Source: Polytrichum commune (lineage: Eukaryota; Streptophyta; Polytrichopsida; Polytrichales; Polytrichaceae). Taken from it: a DNA stretch of 64,000 nucleotides. Below the pieces are notes generated by a model. The model was not told where the DNA came from, did not search any database, and worked only from the letters and a program-made list of their open reading frames with translations. The stretch spans positions 40,764,440 to 40,828,439 of the forward strand of contig OX485807.1 of the NCBI GenBank assembly GCA_950295325.1, given 5' to 3'. How positions within the stretch are numbered: the stretch's first letter is position 1; each line of letters opens with the position of its first letter. Shown here piece after piece: positions 48,476-61,481 of this stretch. The translations under genes were made by a program, and so were the position numbers.

Positions 48476-48867
48476 GTACGCATAAGTCAAGATTCACTTA
48501 AGACCCAATTAAGTGTTAAATTCAAAATATACTTGGTCTATGACATTATATAAATATCTATTTAAACACACATTTTTAAAGGATAACAACATAATCATTT
48601 AAAATAGCAGTATTAGCATACATGTGATATGTATTTGAATCCATGTCATTTATATGATCTTGTGTTTGTCTTTGAAATAGTTCCTTTTACAAACATGTGT
48701 GCTCTGATTAGAAGAGCACATTTTTTGACATTATTTAATTTGAGGCGGAATCATTTTTGACATTTTCTACAAGGTATATAATGAAGTGATTGTAAACATT
48801 GTCATTTTACGTCATGAGGCCCATAATAGGCATGTTTTACCATAAGAGTTCATGCTTAAGCTAAGGA

Positions 48868-49190
48868 TGTGTTTAGGGATTACTTTAAGCTATGCACCCA
48901 CTTCTCATAGGTTGCAAAAACACGCAATTAGTCACTAGTGCGAGATGGCAGCCAATTCTAAATCGTGTCGACAACCATTTCCCTTGTTATTTTTGGAGCT
49001 CACGTGAATATCTTATTCATTGCCAAAGTGAAGATTCCCATTCCCATTAAATAATCCTATAGGTATGTCCCACTCATGTTGATTATTGAACCTAAGATGG
49101 TTAACATATTTAGAGCGTGCAGTCAAATCTCTTTTATACAAAGGTGTTTTTGATGTCCATTCTTACAACCACACTTAACCACACAACACT
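48868..49190 (-). repeat. Dispersed repeat family C, inverted copy
   Basis: Carries 'cacccacttctcatag', 'atttttggagctcacgtgaatatcttattcat' and 'tttgatgtccattctta'. Confidence 0.6.
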
Positions 49191-51716
49191 CACATATAGT
49201 TGTCCGATTTGAAAAAAACCACACCATAAAACAACCACTTACCTTATCATGCATGCTTGGAATGGATGAACATGATTCGAGTATGTGGAGGACTACTAGA
49301 TCCATGCACCTCTTATGGATATCAAGAACTCTTGAATTCCCGAAAAATTTAAAGGACATGGGTTCTCAATGTACAACCTTATACACATTATTATACACAT
49401 TGTCTTATGTCAATGAGCCAATAGAATACCCTCATACTTGACATTGCTAATCAACATCCTAGTGCATCCAAGCCATGTATTTTAACTTGGATCTTCAATA
49501 ACATCAATATGTTCAACGTATCAAAGTCATGCACTTGAAAAATGAGTTGATTTGAGATAGGGTCACTTTTAGCACGACTAGCTAAAAATGTAAGTATGTA
49601 AGTTCAAATATGCTATTATTTTCTTGGGAAACTCCATGTTGGACCTCTTAGATGAATAGGGGTTAATCCCACAAAACCTCTTGCCATGAGCTTTTCAAAT
49701 CAACGAATGATGGGAAAATTGAATAGTTGACAAGTAAGTACTGTAGCTCTCTCGCAACTTGGGCAAAAAATAATTAGTTTTAAAGGTGCCTAATTTTTTG
49801 AAATTAATTTCGTTGAATGTCCAAAATAGAAGGAAATAACCTTCAAAGAGTGCCTAAAACCACAATAATGCAAGTGACATTCACTAGAATCCAAGAAAGT
49901 AACATCAAATAACTTGAACAATGTCTTCACGGGGCATCAAACCCTAACATACAAGTAAAATACAAACTTTAGGGTAAGGAATGTTGGTTAAGGGAAGTGT
50001 TTACGTTAATTCTAGCCACCATAGATGAAATGAGAAAAACATCCATGAATTATAGAAATAACCTTGATGAATGGCTAAGTTATTTTGAATTACTTATTGA
50101 ATTTGCCCAATCTTAGAATATCATTTTCTGGGCTATCTAACTTACTTTTGCACTCTAATTAAGTATTAGGCAAAAAGGTGCCCAAGCTGCTAGAAAGTTA
50201 CGGTACATGTCAGATATTTGATCAACTAGCATGTTGCTCCATCCAGCCCGCCCTCATCAATAAAGAGAAATGAATTATAAAGTCCAAATTTACACGGCTT
50301 GTATATTTGTACTAAACACATTCACTATGCATGCTCACACCCACATGATTTGCACCATGGATTCATTCGATGCATGTCACACGCTTAAAATGTTCGTAGT
50401 TGTCACGGAAGTGTGAGTACTTATATGTTTTGGGAAAGGTCCCAACTTCCTTCCAAACCCAAGAATCTTGGTCCACTTTGACATGATTGGAAGTCACTAT
50501 TCCATTTTGGTGATGAATAGTCATCCCAAAACTATAATATTCTTGTATACATTAGATCTTGTACATCAACGCCAAATATCAACCCTTATAGGTCCACTTA
50601 AGGGCCAAGTCTATGACCTCTAGACACTATTTCTTGGAGTCCTCACCAAGTTTTAAACCCCTAGTTTTTATGTTTATGGTTTGATACTATCTTGGGTGAA
50701 ACCTTTGATTCAAGCAAATTTAGACAAAAGACTATTATATATTGGCATATGCGTATAAGAATATGATTCCAATTTGGAGTCCTATTGAATGAAAATATTC
50801 TAAGAAGGTTTCTTGAATTTGGTTTGGAACACTAGGTGTAATTCATAGATCTCTTCATCACATTGTTGAGTAATCTTGGAACTTATTAATTATTTCATAC
50901 TTCTACCTCCAATGTATTCTAACGATCCTAAAATTTATCATCAATGGTTTGTGTTTTGCAGTCACGATGACCTCCCTTAAAAAACTCACTCTTGTACCTT
51001 TAGATGAGATTTTCATGCAAAATCGTCTTGAAGTTCATTATGAACTCAATGAGTAATAAAACATAAATAAAATTAAAATCTTCAAAACCATGAAATTTGT
51101 GTCTAGAACCAAATACACTCATTTGTTTGTAGAAATACTTTTAGTGATACTAGAGATATGAGTATTTTCAAGAATTGTAGAAGGTTTTTGATTATTATTT
51201 CTTTATTTTTTTAAACAAACCAACATAAAAGGCAATTTGGTACTAGACTTGATGGCCTTTAGCCAAATTGTTGTGATATCAACATGAAGGACCGTGGTTC
51301 GGTCTGCCATGCTCGCACCCAAAGAACTTAGATGGTTTGAAGAATACAAGAGTTGGTTTCAAGGACGTGACCGCTTTAGTCACCGTTGACATTAGGATTC
51401 GAGTGGTGGGCGTACCTAGTGATCACGCTCCTCACAACTCTTCACGGTGAGCGCCACATGTACCAAATGGATGCCCACGTGGAAGGACACTCAAGAGAGA
51501 GGAAATAACTTCATAACTAACCGAATTGTGGGCTCTTTGAGTATGACCGTTGCTCGAGCCAAGAGTTGAGTGGTCAAAATGTGGGTCACCTTTGTGGTTG
51601 GAAATCAACCACTAGGCTAGGACCCAATCAAAGCCTACGAGGGACGTAATTGGGCGTGGTGTGGGCCTATGGATTCATGCCAACACACACTTTCATTTTT
51701 TTTTGTTTTCTTCCAA
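49191..51716. other. Intergenic, nothing recognised
   Basis: A long stretch without a supported gene. The 51290-51660 part is more GC-rich and may be an old element fragment, but nothing is recognisable. Confidence 0.4.
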
Positions 51717-51953
51717 CACTAGAAGAAAACTTGCCCAATCCAACCATCTGTTGCAATGTTTTCATTCGAACTCGTGGCAAGAAAGTGTGTAAATTGGTTG
51801 CAAATTAGAGAGTTTTGGTCACGGTTTTTGAAGTATTGACAATCCAAAACCTACAGTCGACGACTAAAATGATTGACTTATGTAGTTTCTTGCCACGAGT
51901 CCCAATAGACGAGTTGTAACAGATGGTTGGAATGGACATGTTTTCTCCTAGTG
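51717..51953. mobile_element. CACTA-like foldback MITE, copy 2
   Basis: 237 bp with ends CACTAGAAGAAAAC and GTTTTCTCCTAGTG and complementary arms ('ccaaccatctgttgcaa', 'ctcgtggcaagaaa' and complements). Same family as 37030-37269. Confidence 0.8.
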
Positions 51954-52129
51954 CACCATCAACCTTGCTGTGGCCTTTAGTATCAGATGGGATAAGCATA
52001 GCTGGCACTTGGGTGTCGAAATGGTGGTTTTTTGAGGTGACACGTGTGATTTTGTAGAGGCTCCAGCTAATAGGAAAGTTCCACGTGGCAATTTGCTCAA
52101 ATATGGAATCCGTTTGTGTTGAAAATGTT

Positions 52130-53060
52130 TATCACCTACGGAATTGTTCCATGATGAAAGGACCATGCACATCAAAAGAAATCTCCACCATACGCTTTGC
52201 GGTCGAGTGGTGAAGCCACAAGAACATTGTGGGTGGATGTCGGGGGAGGTACGTTTTCACCATGTGAGCATCGCTTTCAACATGTGGTCGAACCATATTA
52301 GAGATGTGAACTTCTAGACTTGAGAAGAAAGAAGGTGAGTAAGTTAATGTGTTGACTTCCTTCAAAGCACGTTATACACCTTCAGTTTGAAATGCGTGAT
52401 GTAAGTCCGTAGGCACTTCAATATTTTTCTTTAAAAAGTCTAACATGAACAACACGATTCTTGTTGTGCCATTTGCCATGTGCTCACGGGATCTCCGATC
52501 GTTGTAATTGCAAGTGCAATGTAAAAATGGTTCAAACCCAAGGTCTTCATCTGACCTAGGTATTCCAAGGTTCAACCGTTTACAGTCATAATAGCGATTG
52601 GGTGGGTGACGTTCTTAGCACTTGATTTTTGGTGCACCCTACCAGTATGATATCCATGGCATGTGTTCTTTGTGAAACATGAAGGTCACTAAGTTAGTTC
52701 GTTGACTTCCTTCAAAGCACATTATGCACCTTAATTTGAAATGCATGATGTAGGTCTACTAGGTACTTGGATTCAAGTACAACAATAAAATAAAACCATA
52801 ACACGAAAAAAGAAGAAGTGGATATGTGCATTGTCTTCAAGCTCATGGACCAATAAATGAATCTTTCAAGGTAGAAGGAGATAAATTATGAATATAAAAA
52901 GCCTGTTGGATTTGGCGGTGGTCCATTATGCCCATAAAATGTTCCCTCCAACTAGCCTGCAAAGAACTGGCGAGTTCTTTATGGGTTTGATTAGCATCAA
53001 ATAAAACTGAAGTTACAAGGCTATGGTCCTTGAAATCATCCAACCTTTTCCAAGTACAAT
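52130..53060 (-). pseudogene. Unrecognised degenerate coding region
   Basis: One minus-strand frame keeps protein-like text over about 900 bases with a few stops. Segments include WKRLDDFKDHSLVTSVLFDA (near 53055) and QASWREHFMGIMDHRQIQQA. A segment near 52575-52375 includes NLGIPRSDEDLGFEPFLHCT and FLKKNIEVPTDLHHAFQTEG. One near 52365-52135 includes SNMVRPHVESDAHMVK and AKRMVEISFDVHGPF. A block of about 80 bp is duplicated within it (52328-52408 and 52680-52760). I recognise no family; it may be an old transposon protein or a host pseudogene. Confidence 0.4.
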
Positions 53061-53483
53061 TATGAACAACTAGATTGGAAGGAAGGTTTCCTTATCACTT
53101 GGTCTCCAAGACAAGTCGTCTGACCAATTCCGAGTGCTGGATCACCTTGAATGACCACTTGCAAATGCCAAAAACAATTTGCAACAGAATTTCGGAGCTA
53201 CTGTACTGTATTTGACACAAACGTTACCCACTCAAGAGGCTTGATATGAGTTTTATCGAGACCTTGTATACTTCAGTAGTCGAGAATCAACAGTTCAAGA
53301 ATCTCTGGCTCACAGGAATTGAAATGAGAGTTTCTCAACATACATATCTAGGACTTCCTTTTGTGCCTCCTCGTCGAAGTGGATCTTGCAGTGTCGTGAT
53401 AAACTCGATGGAACTTCAATTCACACTCATTTGAATGTAGGTATGCAGGTGATATTTGGTTACTTTTCCTAACTCAGACGCCT
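53061..53483. other. Intergenic, nothing recognised
   Basis: No feature supported. Confidence 0.4.
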
Positions 53484-53650
53484 ATATTTGATTCATGTGT
53501 GGTTAGGTGAGGATCAAAGAACGAACACCATAAAGACACATGTTTAAAAGAGATTGGGCTATGTTTTCAAATTCTATCAATTACTCCACACTCGATAGAG
53601 AACGTCTTTGGAATGAAGGATTCAACAAACATGCACTTTTGATAACCATT
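53484..53650 (+). repeat. Dispersed repeat family C, partial copy with an unoccupied site
   Basis: Reads 'cgcctatatttgattcatgtgtggttaggtgaggatc' and then 'aaaagagattgggctatgttttcaaattctatcaatta'. It shows the single TGGTTAGG used as target by the nested MITE at 46140. Confidence 0.6.
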
Positions 53651-55784
53651 ACTAAATCATGGGAAGCCTGGTTTGAAGTTAGATCTTTGCTGATGCTTCA
53701 ACAAAGAGTTGTTGTAGCAACACAAGTTTCCGTTGAGTAAATCTAATTGGTAGAAGTTGAAGAACATGAAAAAGGAATTGAAAACACCCACACACCTTAG
53801 AATAGAGGTAAGACTTAATAGGTGAGCATAACCCGATAGGTATTCAAGGCTGTCTAGTGATTAAGCCTTGAAGGGCCAGAGGGGTAGAGCATTTTCTAAG
53901 AGATGTGTTGCAAGATAATATTTCCAAGGGTTTCTCGAGAGAAGTTGAGAGACACCATCAAATGATCACATTTGTATGGTTACATTTAATACAGAGAATA
54001 CTATTGGTCCTCTTATAAAGACTTTGGAAGTAAGAACCTTGAAAAAGTATCATAATCTATGCAAATCTCATTGATTTGATGAAAAATATCAGAAGATTGA
54101 CTAGAGTTATATGTACTATAGATTGGTGGAGAAGTTGCAAGCATATTAGGATTTTGAAGTGAACAAACCCATCAAAATGTCCCTTCAGATGTGAGTGCTT
54201 CATGAGCCATTCACAAGATTTTAGGAATAAGATTTTGATTGTGACAAACAATTTCAGTAGTAATGTCCAAGACAAATAGTTGCAAAAATTCTAGCAAGAT
54301 CCAATCGCCTGAGATTGAGACTCACATTTGGAACGTTTGAGTTAGGCCATAGATTCACAGCTTGGAATTCCATCAGCCGCTCTCAGAGGCTCCTATAATG
54401 AAGTGCAACTGCTTAGACCAGTGGACTAATCATCTGCCGATTTCCTATAGGCTTCCAGAGACCATCCATCTTCTTAGCACAAATTAGGCCTTACAGCACC
54501 TAATTGATTCAACTTCGTAGGGAGATGAAGCAGTGTAACCTATATTCTTCATTTATCACCAATTTAAGAAAGGGAGATTGCAATATTGGAAAAAAAAAAT
54601 TAAAAAAAAAATCTTTGTTTGTATTTTAATCATAGCTTCCTTTGGAGTGTCAGTACATTTTTCTACACATCTCGAGGTTAGGAAGCATTAAAATTTGAGG
54701 TGAGGAAGAGTAAGCTGACAAAGAAGAACAGGTTCGACCGCAAAATGTCAAGGTAGCACTCAATGCAATGCAACCTTGCAAACCGTGGCACTCGTGTAAG
54801 TTAACTTACCTTCCAACCAAAGGTTCACTCTCTCTGCTGTTGCTTGTGTTGTATTTTGTTTTTGTTTCACAATGCGAACAAAAACTGTAAAACTTGAGAC
54901 TGAATGTATGTTAAAACTTAAGCTTCTACTGTAGGTTGTTTGTCTGGTGGTAATTGCTGCAAAGAGGGCCACCACAAAGGGCCCACCACTACTGCAAGGA
55001 CCAGTCCCCAAGTAATTAACTTTCTTTTGAGCTGGTGCTGTTTTGCAGCAATCTCAAAAGTTTATCACTAATTTACTGTGACCCTTCAACTATTCTTGGA
55101 TAGATTGATGCTAGTAGGATATGGGACCTCTTCCACAAGGTGCATTTCACAAACCAAATGACTCAATACGCAAATCAACAGTTGGGTTAAAATTGAAGTG
55201 ATGTAAACATATTTGCATCACTTTCCTATAGAGATGCTGTTGTAGTCCAAAAGTCTAAGAGTTAACTTGCATGGAAGGGATGATGTAGCCAGCTGATTAC
55301 ATCCTCAATTTAGAAGACAGCCTGAGCCACTCAATTTAGAAGACTCCTGTCGCTTTGAGTTTGTTAGTTTCTCTGCTGTTAGTTGAAGCTACTTTGTAGA
55401 TGACGTTTGATAAAAAATCATTTTTTCGTCTACATCAGGACTCTGTTAGATGATTACAACAAGTTTGTTCTTGGAATATGTAAAATCAGAGTTCCAAACC
55501 ATTCAAGCCTCTGCACTTGGGTGCACTTGTAACTGCCAATCCACAAATTTAAATACAAGCTTCAAATCTGCCACTATGTATTCATGGCAAGTGAAATGAA
55601 TTGGCACATTGTAAAATACATTCTGTTTGTCGAGACTGCTAGATTCCACAGATCAGACAAGGATCAGACTCTAGTCACTACAGGGGAAAATCTACTTTAG
55701 TAGGGAACACATGTATAAAATGTTGATCATAAAAACTACATACAAATCTTTGAGCTCATGTTATTACCTACCGGGTACTGCTGT
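53651..55784. other. Intergenic, nothing recognised
   Basis: Unassigned DNA; an A-rich run lies near 54590-54611. The last part is downstream sequence of the next gene. Confidence 0.4.
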
Positions 55785-57622
55785 TTATTCCTCGCTCACT
55801 CGTCGATTTCGCTTGCTCGTTCCAACTCCTTGTTCCTCATATTGTGTCACCTTTGGCTCGCTGTATAGACCTTTGGCTTTCAGCTCCTGCATCTCCTCTT
55901 CCTGTGGCAAGAAATCACAGCAAAAAGCTATTCCAAGTGAGTGCAGGGATATTGGAGTTGTCCTCAAAAGTCTCTCAAAAACTCATGTTTTGGTTGGGAG
56001 TATCACCCCACTTTTAACAACTTTAAAATGGTGAAGGAATATTCAAGTGGTGTTGAAACCCCCAATTTTGGTGAAATGAAGCAGAGGTGTTCAACTTTGG
56101 CCAAGTGACGGTTATATTGAAAATTGAACTCCTCATCAAAAATTCCATATGAGGTGTCTTCAGAAGTTTGCGATGAAATTCAAATTTGTGTAGCCGTCTT
56201 TAGGCTACACATCCCTGTGAGCACAAGAATCATCAAGTTTATGCCACATCAGAGTACCGAGCACTATCTGAAGGTTCAGAATTCAAGCACTCTCATTTCA
56301 CATTCATCAGATTGATTGAAAGGAAGCAAACGCATGCAAGAGGATCACCATTCTTGTTTCATTGATCTCATTGATTAATTCTCCACACTGGCCCAACTTC
56401 ATATTTGTGTTTTTAGAATTTTGCTAAAATGATCAGGTGTCACCCAACATCCTCACTATATATCATCATTAACAAACAACCTTCAACATGGTACTCTCAC
56501 ACACGACTGAGATCTTTGGAGGAAACCGAAGATGTTCACATGCTTCTTTGGCCTATGGTTTTTTGCTCCACAGTCCAGTTGGCATCACGTCAACTGATTT
56601 TGATAACATTGAAGTCCTACATTTCAGATTGTAAAGAAAACACCTGATCTACTTGACGTTTCATCATGACAAGCATTTGGAAGGAATGTTGTGGTTCTCA
56701 TGCTGTAGAATACAGCTCACCAAAGGTCAAACTGTGATGTCCACCAAAAACCAAAAAACCTGGGCTAAAAGGATAGACAGAAGAATTCTCTCCATGAAGC
56801 AAAGGTTCCTCCTGGATTTCTCTGAATCACATTATTGTGTCTATGTTGGCCAATCAATGGCCTACTTGGGCAGGACGTCAAGAACTTCAAGTGTGTGCTC
56901 ACAACCGAACGACGAAAACGTGACATTCACTAATTCCACCGAAACCAAAATCATTTAACCTAAAAGGTTGGACAGAAAAAAATTGTCGCCTTGAAGGAAT
57001 GGGTTCCTCTTGGTTTCTCCGGATCCATGTTGGACAATCAATGGCCTACTTGGGCAGGATGCCGGCATTAGATGATTTTCGTTATCGAAAGAAAACTCCA
57101 ATTTAGGGTATAATTGAAGGGTTTAGCGGGCGTTGTTGTGCTCACCTCCTCTCGGATTTGGTTGTCCATACCCTTGGACAGCAGGAATCCACCGATAGCA
57201 GCGAACGCTGCGAGGGACAGGACTAGTGCAACCGCTGCCGTGGCCGTCACCCACATGGTATCCCCCCCGCTACCAGCTTCAACCCTTAAACCCAAAACCC
57301 TCCGCCGGTTCTCGCTCCCCCTCCACCCGACGACCGCACCGTTCATCCCCACCGCCTCCCGCCACGGTCTCACTCTGTCCCCGGGAGCACATTCGCACAT
57401 TTGTGTTGCACTTCTCCCTCTGCCGCCAATCGTCAACAAATTGGCAGAAGAAAAGGTGTGCTCGACGCTGAATTCCAACAATGCGCGCCCCAGCAGCGAC
57501 GATAGCCGCCCGTTGCGACGACGGCCCAAGGTGTCCGAAACTTGGTGAGGCTTGAAAGAGGGATGTAAATTGTTGGAGCTGGCGTTCAAAATTGTGGAGC
57601 AGCAGCAGCGACAAAGCTCCAT
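55785..57622 (-). CDS. Small single-pass membrane protein, probably plastid-targeted, function unknown
   Basis: Two minus-strand exons, 57622-57146 and 55901-55785, joined at phase 0 across a GT-AG intron of 1.24 kb. The predicted protein is 197 residues. The first about 115 residues are rich in Ser, Arg, Gly and Ala and poor in acidic residues at the N-terminus, as in a plastid or mitochondrial presequence, and end VLGLRVEAGSGG. A membrane helix follows at about 124-148 (VTATAAVALVLSLAAFAAIG), then SKGMDNQIREE. The second exon adds EEEMQELKAKGLYSEPKVTQ and ends in a basic tail. The junction makes a run of five Glu. I do not recognise the family. The intron contains a direct repeat (see findings). 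Targeting is inferred from composition only; the exact start could be downstream. Confidence 0.75.
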
Positions 57623-58107
57623 GGCTTCGATGGGGTTTTGGTTTGCACAAAAATTGGAGTTTATACTCGCAACTACTGCATCACCAACTTATTAGCCTCC
57701 CTGTGAATGTGGGAATTGGGGAAAACTCTCAAATGATGTGATTTCTAAGCCGCCGAGCGAGATACAAATCCACTACTGCTCAAAAAACTTTCAGGGAGAT
57801 AGGTCAGGGAAGAAGACGCAGCTGGGTGGTTTGATTTCGACTCTCCGAATCACAATTGTGTGCAAATTCGTGCCTGTCGATTTCCAACTACAGCTCTCGA
57901 GCGTCGCCGACTCGTAGGGTGATGAAGATGGCGTAACTCCAGTGTCATTTCCGCCGGTCAGTAACTTATCTCGGTAAGAATATATCCAATTCCAGATCGG
58001 GGTAAACTATCGTGACACCTAGGATGGGGGAGGGTGAAAACATTTGGAAACATTGTATATGCATTCCCCATGTATTTCTATTTCTAAATATTTTGATCCC
58101 CTAATAT
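57623..58107. other. Upstream region of the small membrane protein gene
   Basis: Likely promoter and 5' leader of the minus-strand gene ending at 57622. No specific motif can be assigned, and it contains no other gene. Confidence 0.35.
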
Positions 58108-58263
58108 AAAATTATACAGATCCATAACAATGCTTTGTGGGACTAACAGAATTCCACAGGATATTCTCCACATTTAGTTTGAATGTGGAGAATATCCAAG
58201 AATATTCCTCTTGGAATACTGTCAGCCCCACATAACATTGTTACGGATCTGAATAATGTTATG
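58108..58263. mobile_element. Foldback MITE, copy 2
   Basis: Nearly complete palindrome. The core ATATTCTCCACATT is followed after six bases by its perfect complement, and the outer arms 'cagatccataacaatg' match 'cattgttacggatctg'. Same family as 17627-17775. Confidence 0.85.
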
Positions 58264-58708
58264 AAAATCTAGACTTTATTTTAATTCTCTTTGGATTGAC
58301 ATCATAACATCCCATTGTGTAAGCCTCAAGCATCCTAAGAGTAATAATCGAGTCAATAATAATTTTTGAAGTCTGTTGGAACATTTGTGTTTCATAACAC
58401 GTGTTCTTGGGTAATGTTGCCCATAGTGAGCATGAATTAGGTCAACTTATGAAAAACTATATTACATAAGAGTGGGATTAAAAATCCTCGACTTAGTTTG
58501 ATACGATCCAATTGGAATGAATTTTTTAATAAACTTGGGAGGGGCGGGTTTTTATTGGAACCCCCATGGTGCATAGTTGTCATGAACCAAAATTCTCCAT
58601 GAAGTGTAGAAATTAAAAAATAATTGGATTTATCTACACGCAAGTCAAGTTGGGCATATTTTAATTTTAATTTTTGGATATTGCTACAAATTTCAAAGTG
58701 GTAAAGTT

Positions 58709-59339
58709 AGTGTAACACATAGTTGGTCTATAGGGTAACCCATAACCGCTCATCTAAATACTAATGCTTGCCTAAGATAGTTCTTAGAACTCTTATGATA
58801 TAGTAAGGTTGAGGCATCCATAGTCGACCAGGTCAATTTTAACCACTCACTAGGGTGATGTAATGCCGACATGGATGACATTTAAATTTTTTAGGGGAAC
58901 AAAGTGAAAGTTTATGTGGTGGCATCTTATGGTTGATTGCCCACACAAGAGATTTGACAGTTGTCGTAGCCAAGGAATAGCGTTTAGATGAGTAGTTATG
59001 AGTTAACCCATAGATTGACTATGTGTAACCCTGAAATTTATGTTTCAAAATTTGTAGGAATTCTATATTCATGAATTTTATTATAAAATAAACGTATTCT
59101 CCTTAAAATTTGTTCCTGTTCGCAAGAAAAGTAATTCCATGCTATAACTCCTCCTAAAAAAATGCAAACTCTCTTATTTTTACAGTTATGAATGCCTCAA
59201 CCTTAATCAATCACAAATCGCTAGCACATAAACTCTAAATTTGTTCACCCAAGAAATATAGATCTCATCCATGTCGGCATTGCATGGCCATAGTGAGCGG
59301 TTAAACGGACATGGTCGACGATGGATGCCTTGACCTTAG
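58709..59339. repeat. Interleaved inverted repeats
   Basis: Arm A at 58709-58759 is the inverted counterpart of 58981-59032 (about 50 bp). Arm B at 58804-58880 is the inverted counterpart of 59264-59339 (about 75 bp). The order is A-B-A'-B', so the two hairpins cross. Non-coding. Confidence 0.75.
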
Positions 59340-60257
59340 TACCTAATGTCTCGTTTTGGTGACCACTTGCCAATAAGTATTTTTGTACATGAAGCTTAAA
59401 TGCACAGGACAGCATCCTGATGTGTTAAGAGATTCATATCTACGAACTAATTAGTCCTGCCAAGTGAAGAAACTCAAGCACATAAATATATTTTAAGTGA
59501 GCAGCAAAGTGCTCTACATAATTGCTCAAGCCTCACATTGCTCACATTACGAGCAACAAAATCAAAAGGCCTTGCATGACAATGATACCTAACCAGGGAT
59601 TTTTCAACTTGCTTAACTTTGCTTCAAGAGCACCCAAACTGGTGCAATGCCCATCACTTCAACTACAAAAAATCTAAAACCATCACACAGTCCAGCCTCC
59701 AGACACTTGAACTCAAAATACTAAAAGATGGATGCATCATGTCATTGAAGGATGTTGATTTTGAAGAGGTTGTTTTCATAGTTAGACTTGGCTCTCTGTA
59801 AACAGACACATTAATCTACAATACCACGGAGAAATCTTTAGCTTTTGGAGACCCACCGTTGTCAGGTTTTGCGCCAGTTTATGTTCACTCTAATAGGAGA
59901 AGTATCATTATTTTGATGTTAGTATATACAAATGATAATTTTCAAAGTCAATTCGGTTGATGTTGTGTGCACACTTAAACCAGCCCTTGAATCACACAAA
60001 TCTCAACTTCTATCACAAATGTTTACAGAGACCTGATCTCTTGAAACCACTTTACATCTCAATGGAGATCCCAGTAATAATGTTCCAGGTACCCAGTACG
60101 TAAGACTCTTGATAACAACCTAACAAGTTGGACGCAGGTGCCCATCACGCACTTCTACTCTTCCTCAGACATAAATGCAGAAGACATCACTCAAGTCCTA
60201 TGAATTCCATTTTACATTCCAATTCTCCATTGGAGATTTAAATGCAGTGATAGACAA
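59340..60257. other. Intergenic, nothing recognised
   Basis: No gene, RNA or repeat supported. Confidence 0.4.
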
Positions 60258-61265
60258 AAGATCACATACAGCATCAATCAAGCTCTCTAAATCCACATGT
60301 GCCAATTCTTTTAAGTTTTGTCATCACTTTTGCAAAGTGATGATTTTTCTACCTGTATCTATTATGGTCACAGAAAAAACAGGAACAGAGAACTCTTACC
60401 AAAAGGACTTTGTGTTGGAGAGTAGCAATCGATGTTGGTATGGTATATTGGTGAATGCGTGGTATAATCAACATCAATAATGGTTTCAAAATTGTAATAC
60501 CAGTCCAATATTGATATTTGGTGGGCATGTCAAGTGAGGATCTTTTGTTACCTGATTTAGTATTCAGCTCAATCCCATTCTAAACCATAATTGTATGAAA
60601 GCTCTTGCATGGTATATAGAGTTGCATGCTATTGAAAACAAAAACACCATCAAATACCCATACCCTGTTGGTATCAAAAAATGTAAAATCCTCATTATAG
60701 ATACCCAAATGATATTTTTTTTAAAAAGTAAGTGGCTAAACGAAGAAGAGAATAAATATATTTTCTCCCACAGCCTAAAGCAGCAAAAAACAAATAAAAT
60801 TTGCTACAAAATCCGGCTAACGAGGATAACGGCTAAAAACACATAGATAGTAACGCTCTATTCGCTGCGCAGATGTAGGGATACCAGACCAACACTCGTA
60901 GCAACACCATTACCTTGGAGAACAAATTTAGTTTCCTGCAGACAGAAACTGGCAAAACTATCAGCTACTTAATAAAATGCAGCTCCCCAATACACACTTA
61001 CGATTCTCCATCAGGCATTATGGATCAAGCTCTATATATCCACACATGCAATTCTCTTTTTGTCATCACTAGATTTGCAAAGTGTTGATTATTATACTCT
61101 AAACCTGCACATTCAATGTGCCAATGGTTCCAGAAGGCAGCACTGAACGGAGAACTCTTACGAAAAGGATTTCGTGTTTTTAAAAGGCACTAATTCTCCA
61201 ATATGTAGTACCATGGAGAACAAATTTAGTTTCTTGCGGTCAGAAACTGGCAAATTATCAGCTAC
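60258..61265 (+). repeat. Segmental duplication pair split by a MITE
   Basis: 60258-60428 plus 60898-60975 resembles 61009-61265: shared 'gaactcttac.aaaagga.tt.gtgtt', 'tggagaacaaatttagttt' and 'cagaaactggcaaa..tatcagctact'. The first copy is opened by the element at 60429-60897. Confidence 0.65.
60429..60897. mobile_element. Family D MITE, copy with ends
   Basis: 469 bp inserted in the left copy of a local duplication. It is flanked by a 7-bp direct repeat GTAGCAA (60422-60428 and 60898-60904). Imperfect inverted ends are GATGTTGGTATGG and the complement of CCAGACCAACACTC. Size and flanks suggest a hAT-like origin; the class is tentative. A relative lies at 41705-42015. Confidence 0.65.
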
Positions 61266-61481
61266 TGTAACTACCTGAACTAGATCTCAGAGCGCATCCA
61301 CATGCTCTTTCATGTTGAGCATTAGTTAGCCAAAGCAATAGCTAACAGGCACTTTATATAGTCTTGGTCCTATATAAGATCTCCAGTAACGAGGCCTCCA
61401 ATGTCCAGAAACTCCCTTCTGGGTTATGGGTCACTCAGGTTTCCAAAATGTTCAGGTCCTCTTTTTGAGATCACATACACT

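Noticed and set aside
57114-57548. Long plus-strand open frame over the first exon of the small membrane protein gene
   Set aside because: Pro/Ser-rich antisense shadow of a GC-rich exon. The minus-strand frame has a membrane helix and a phase-matched second exon.
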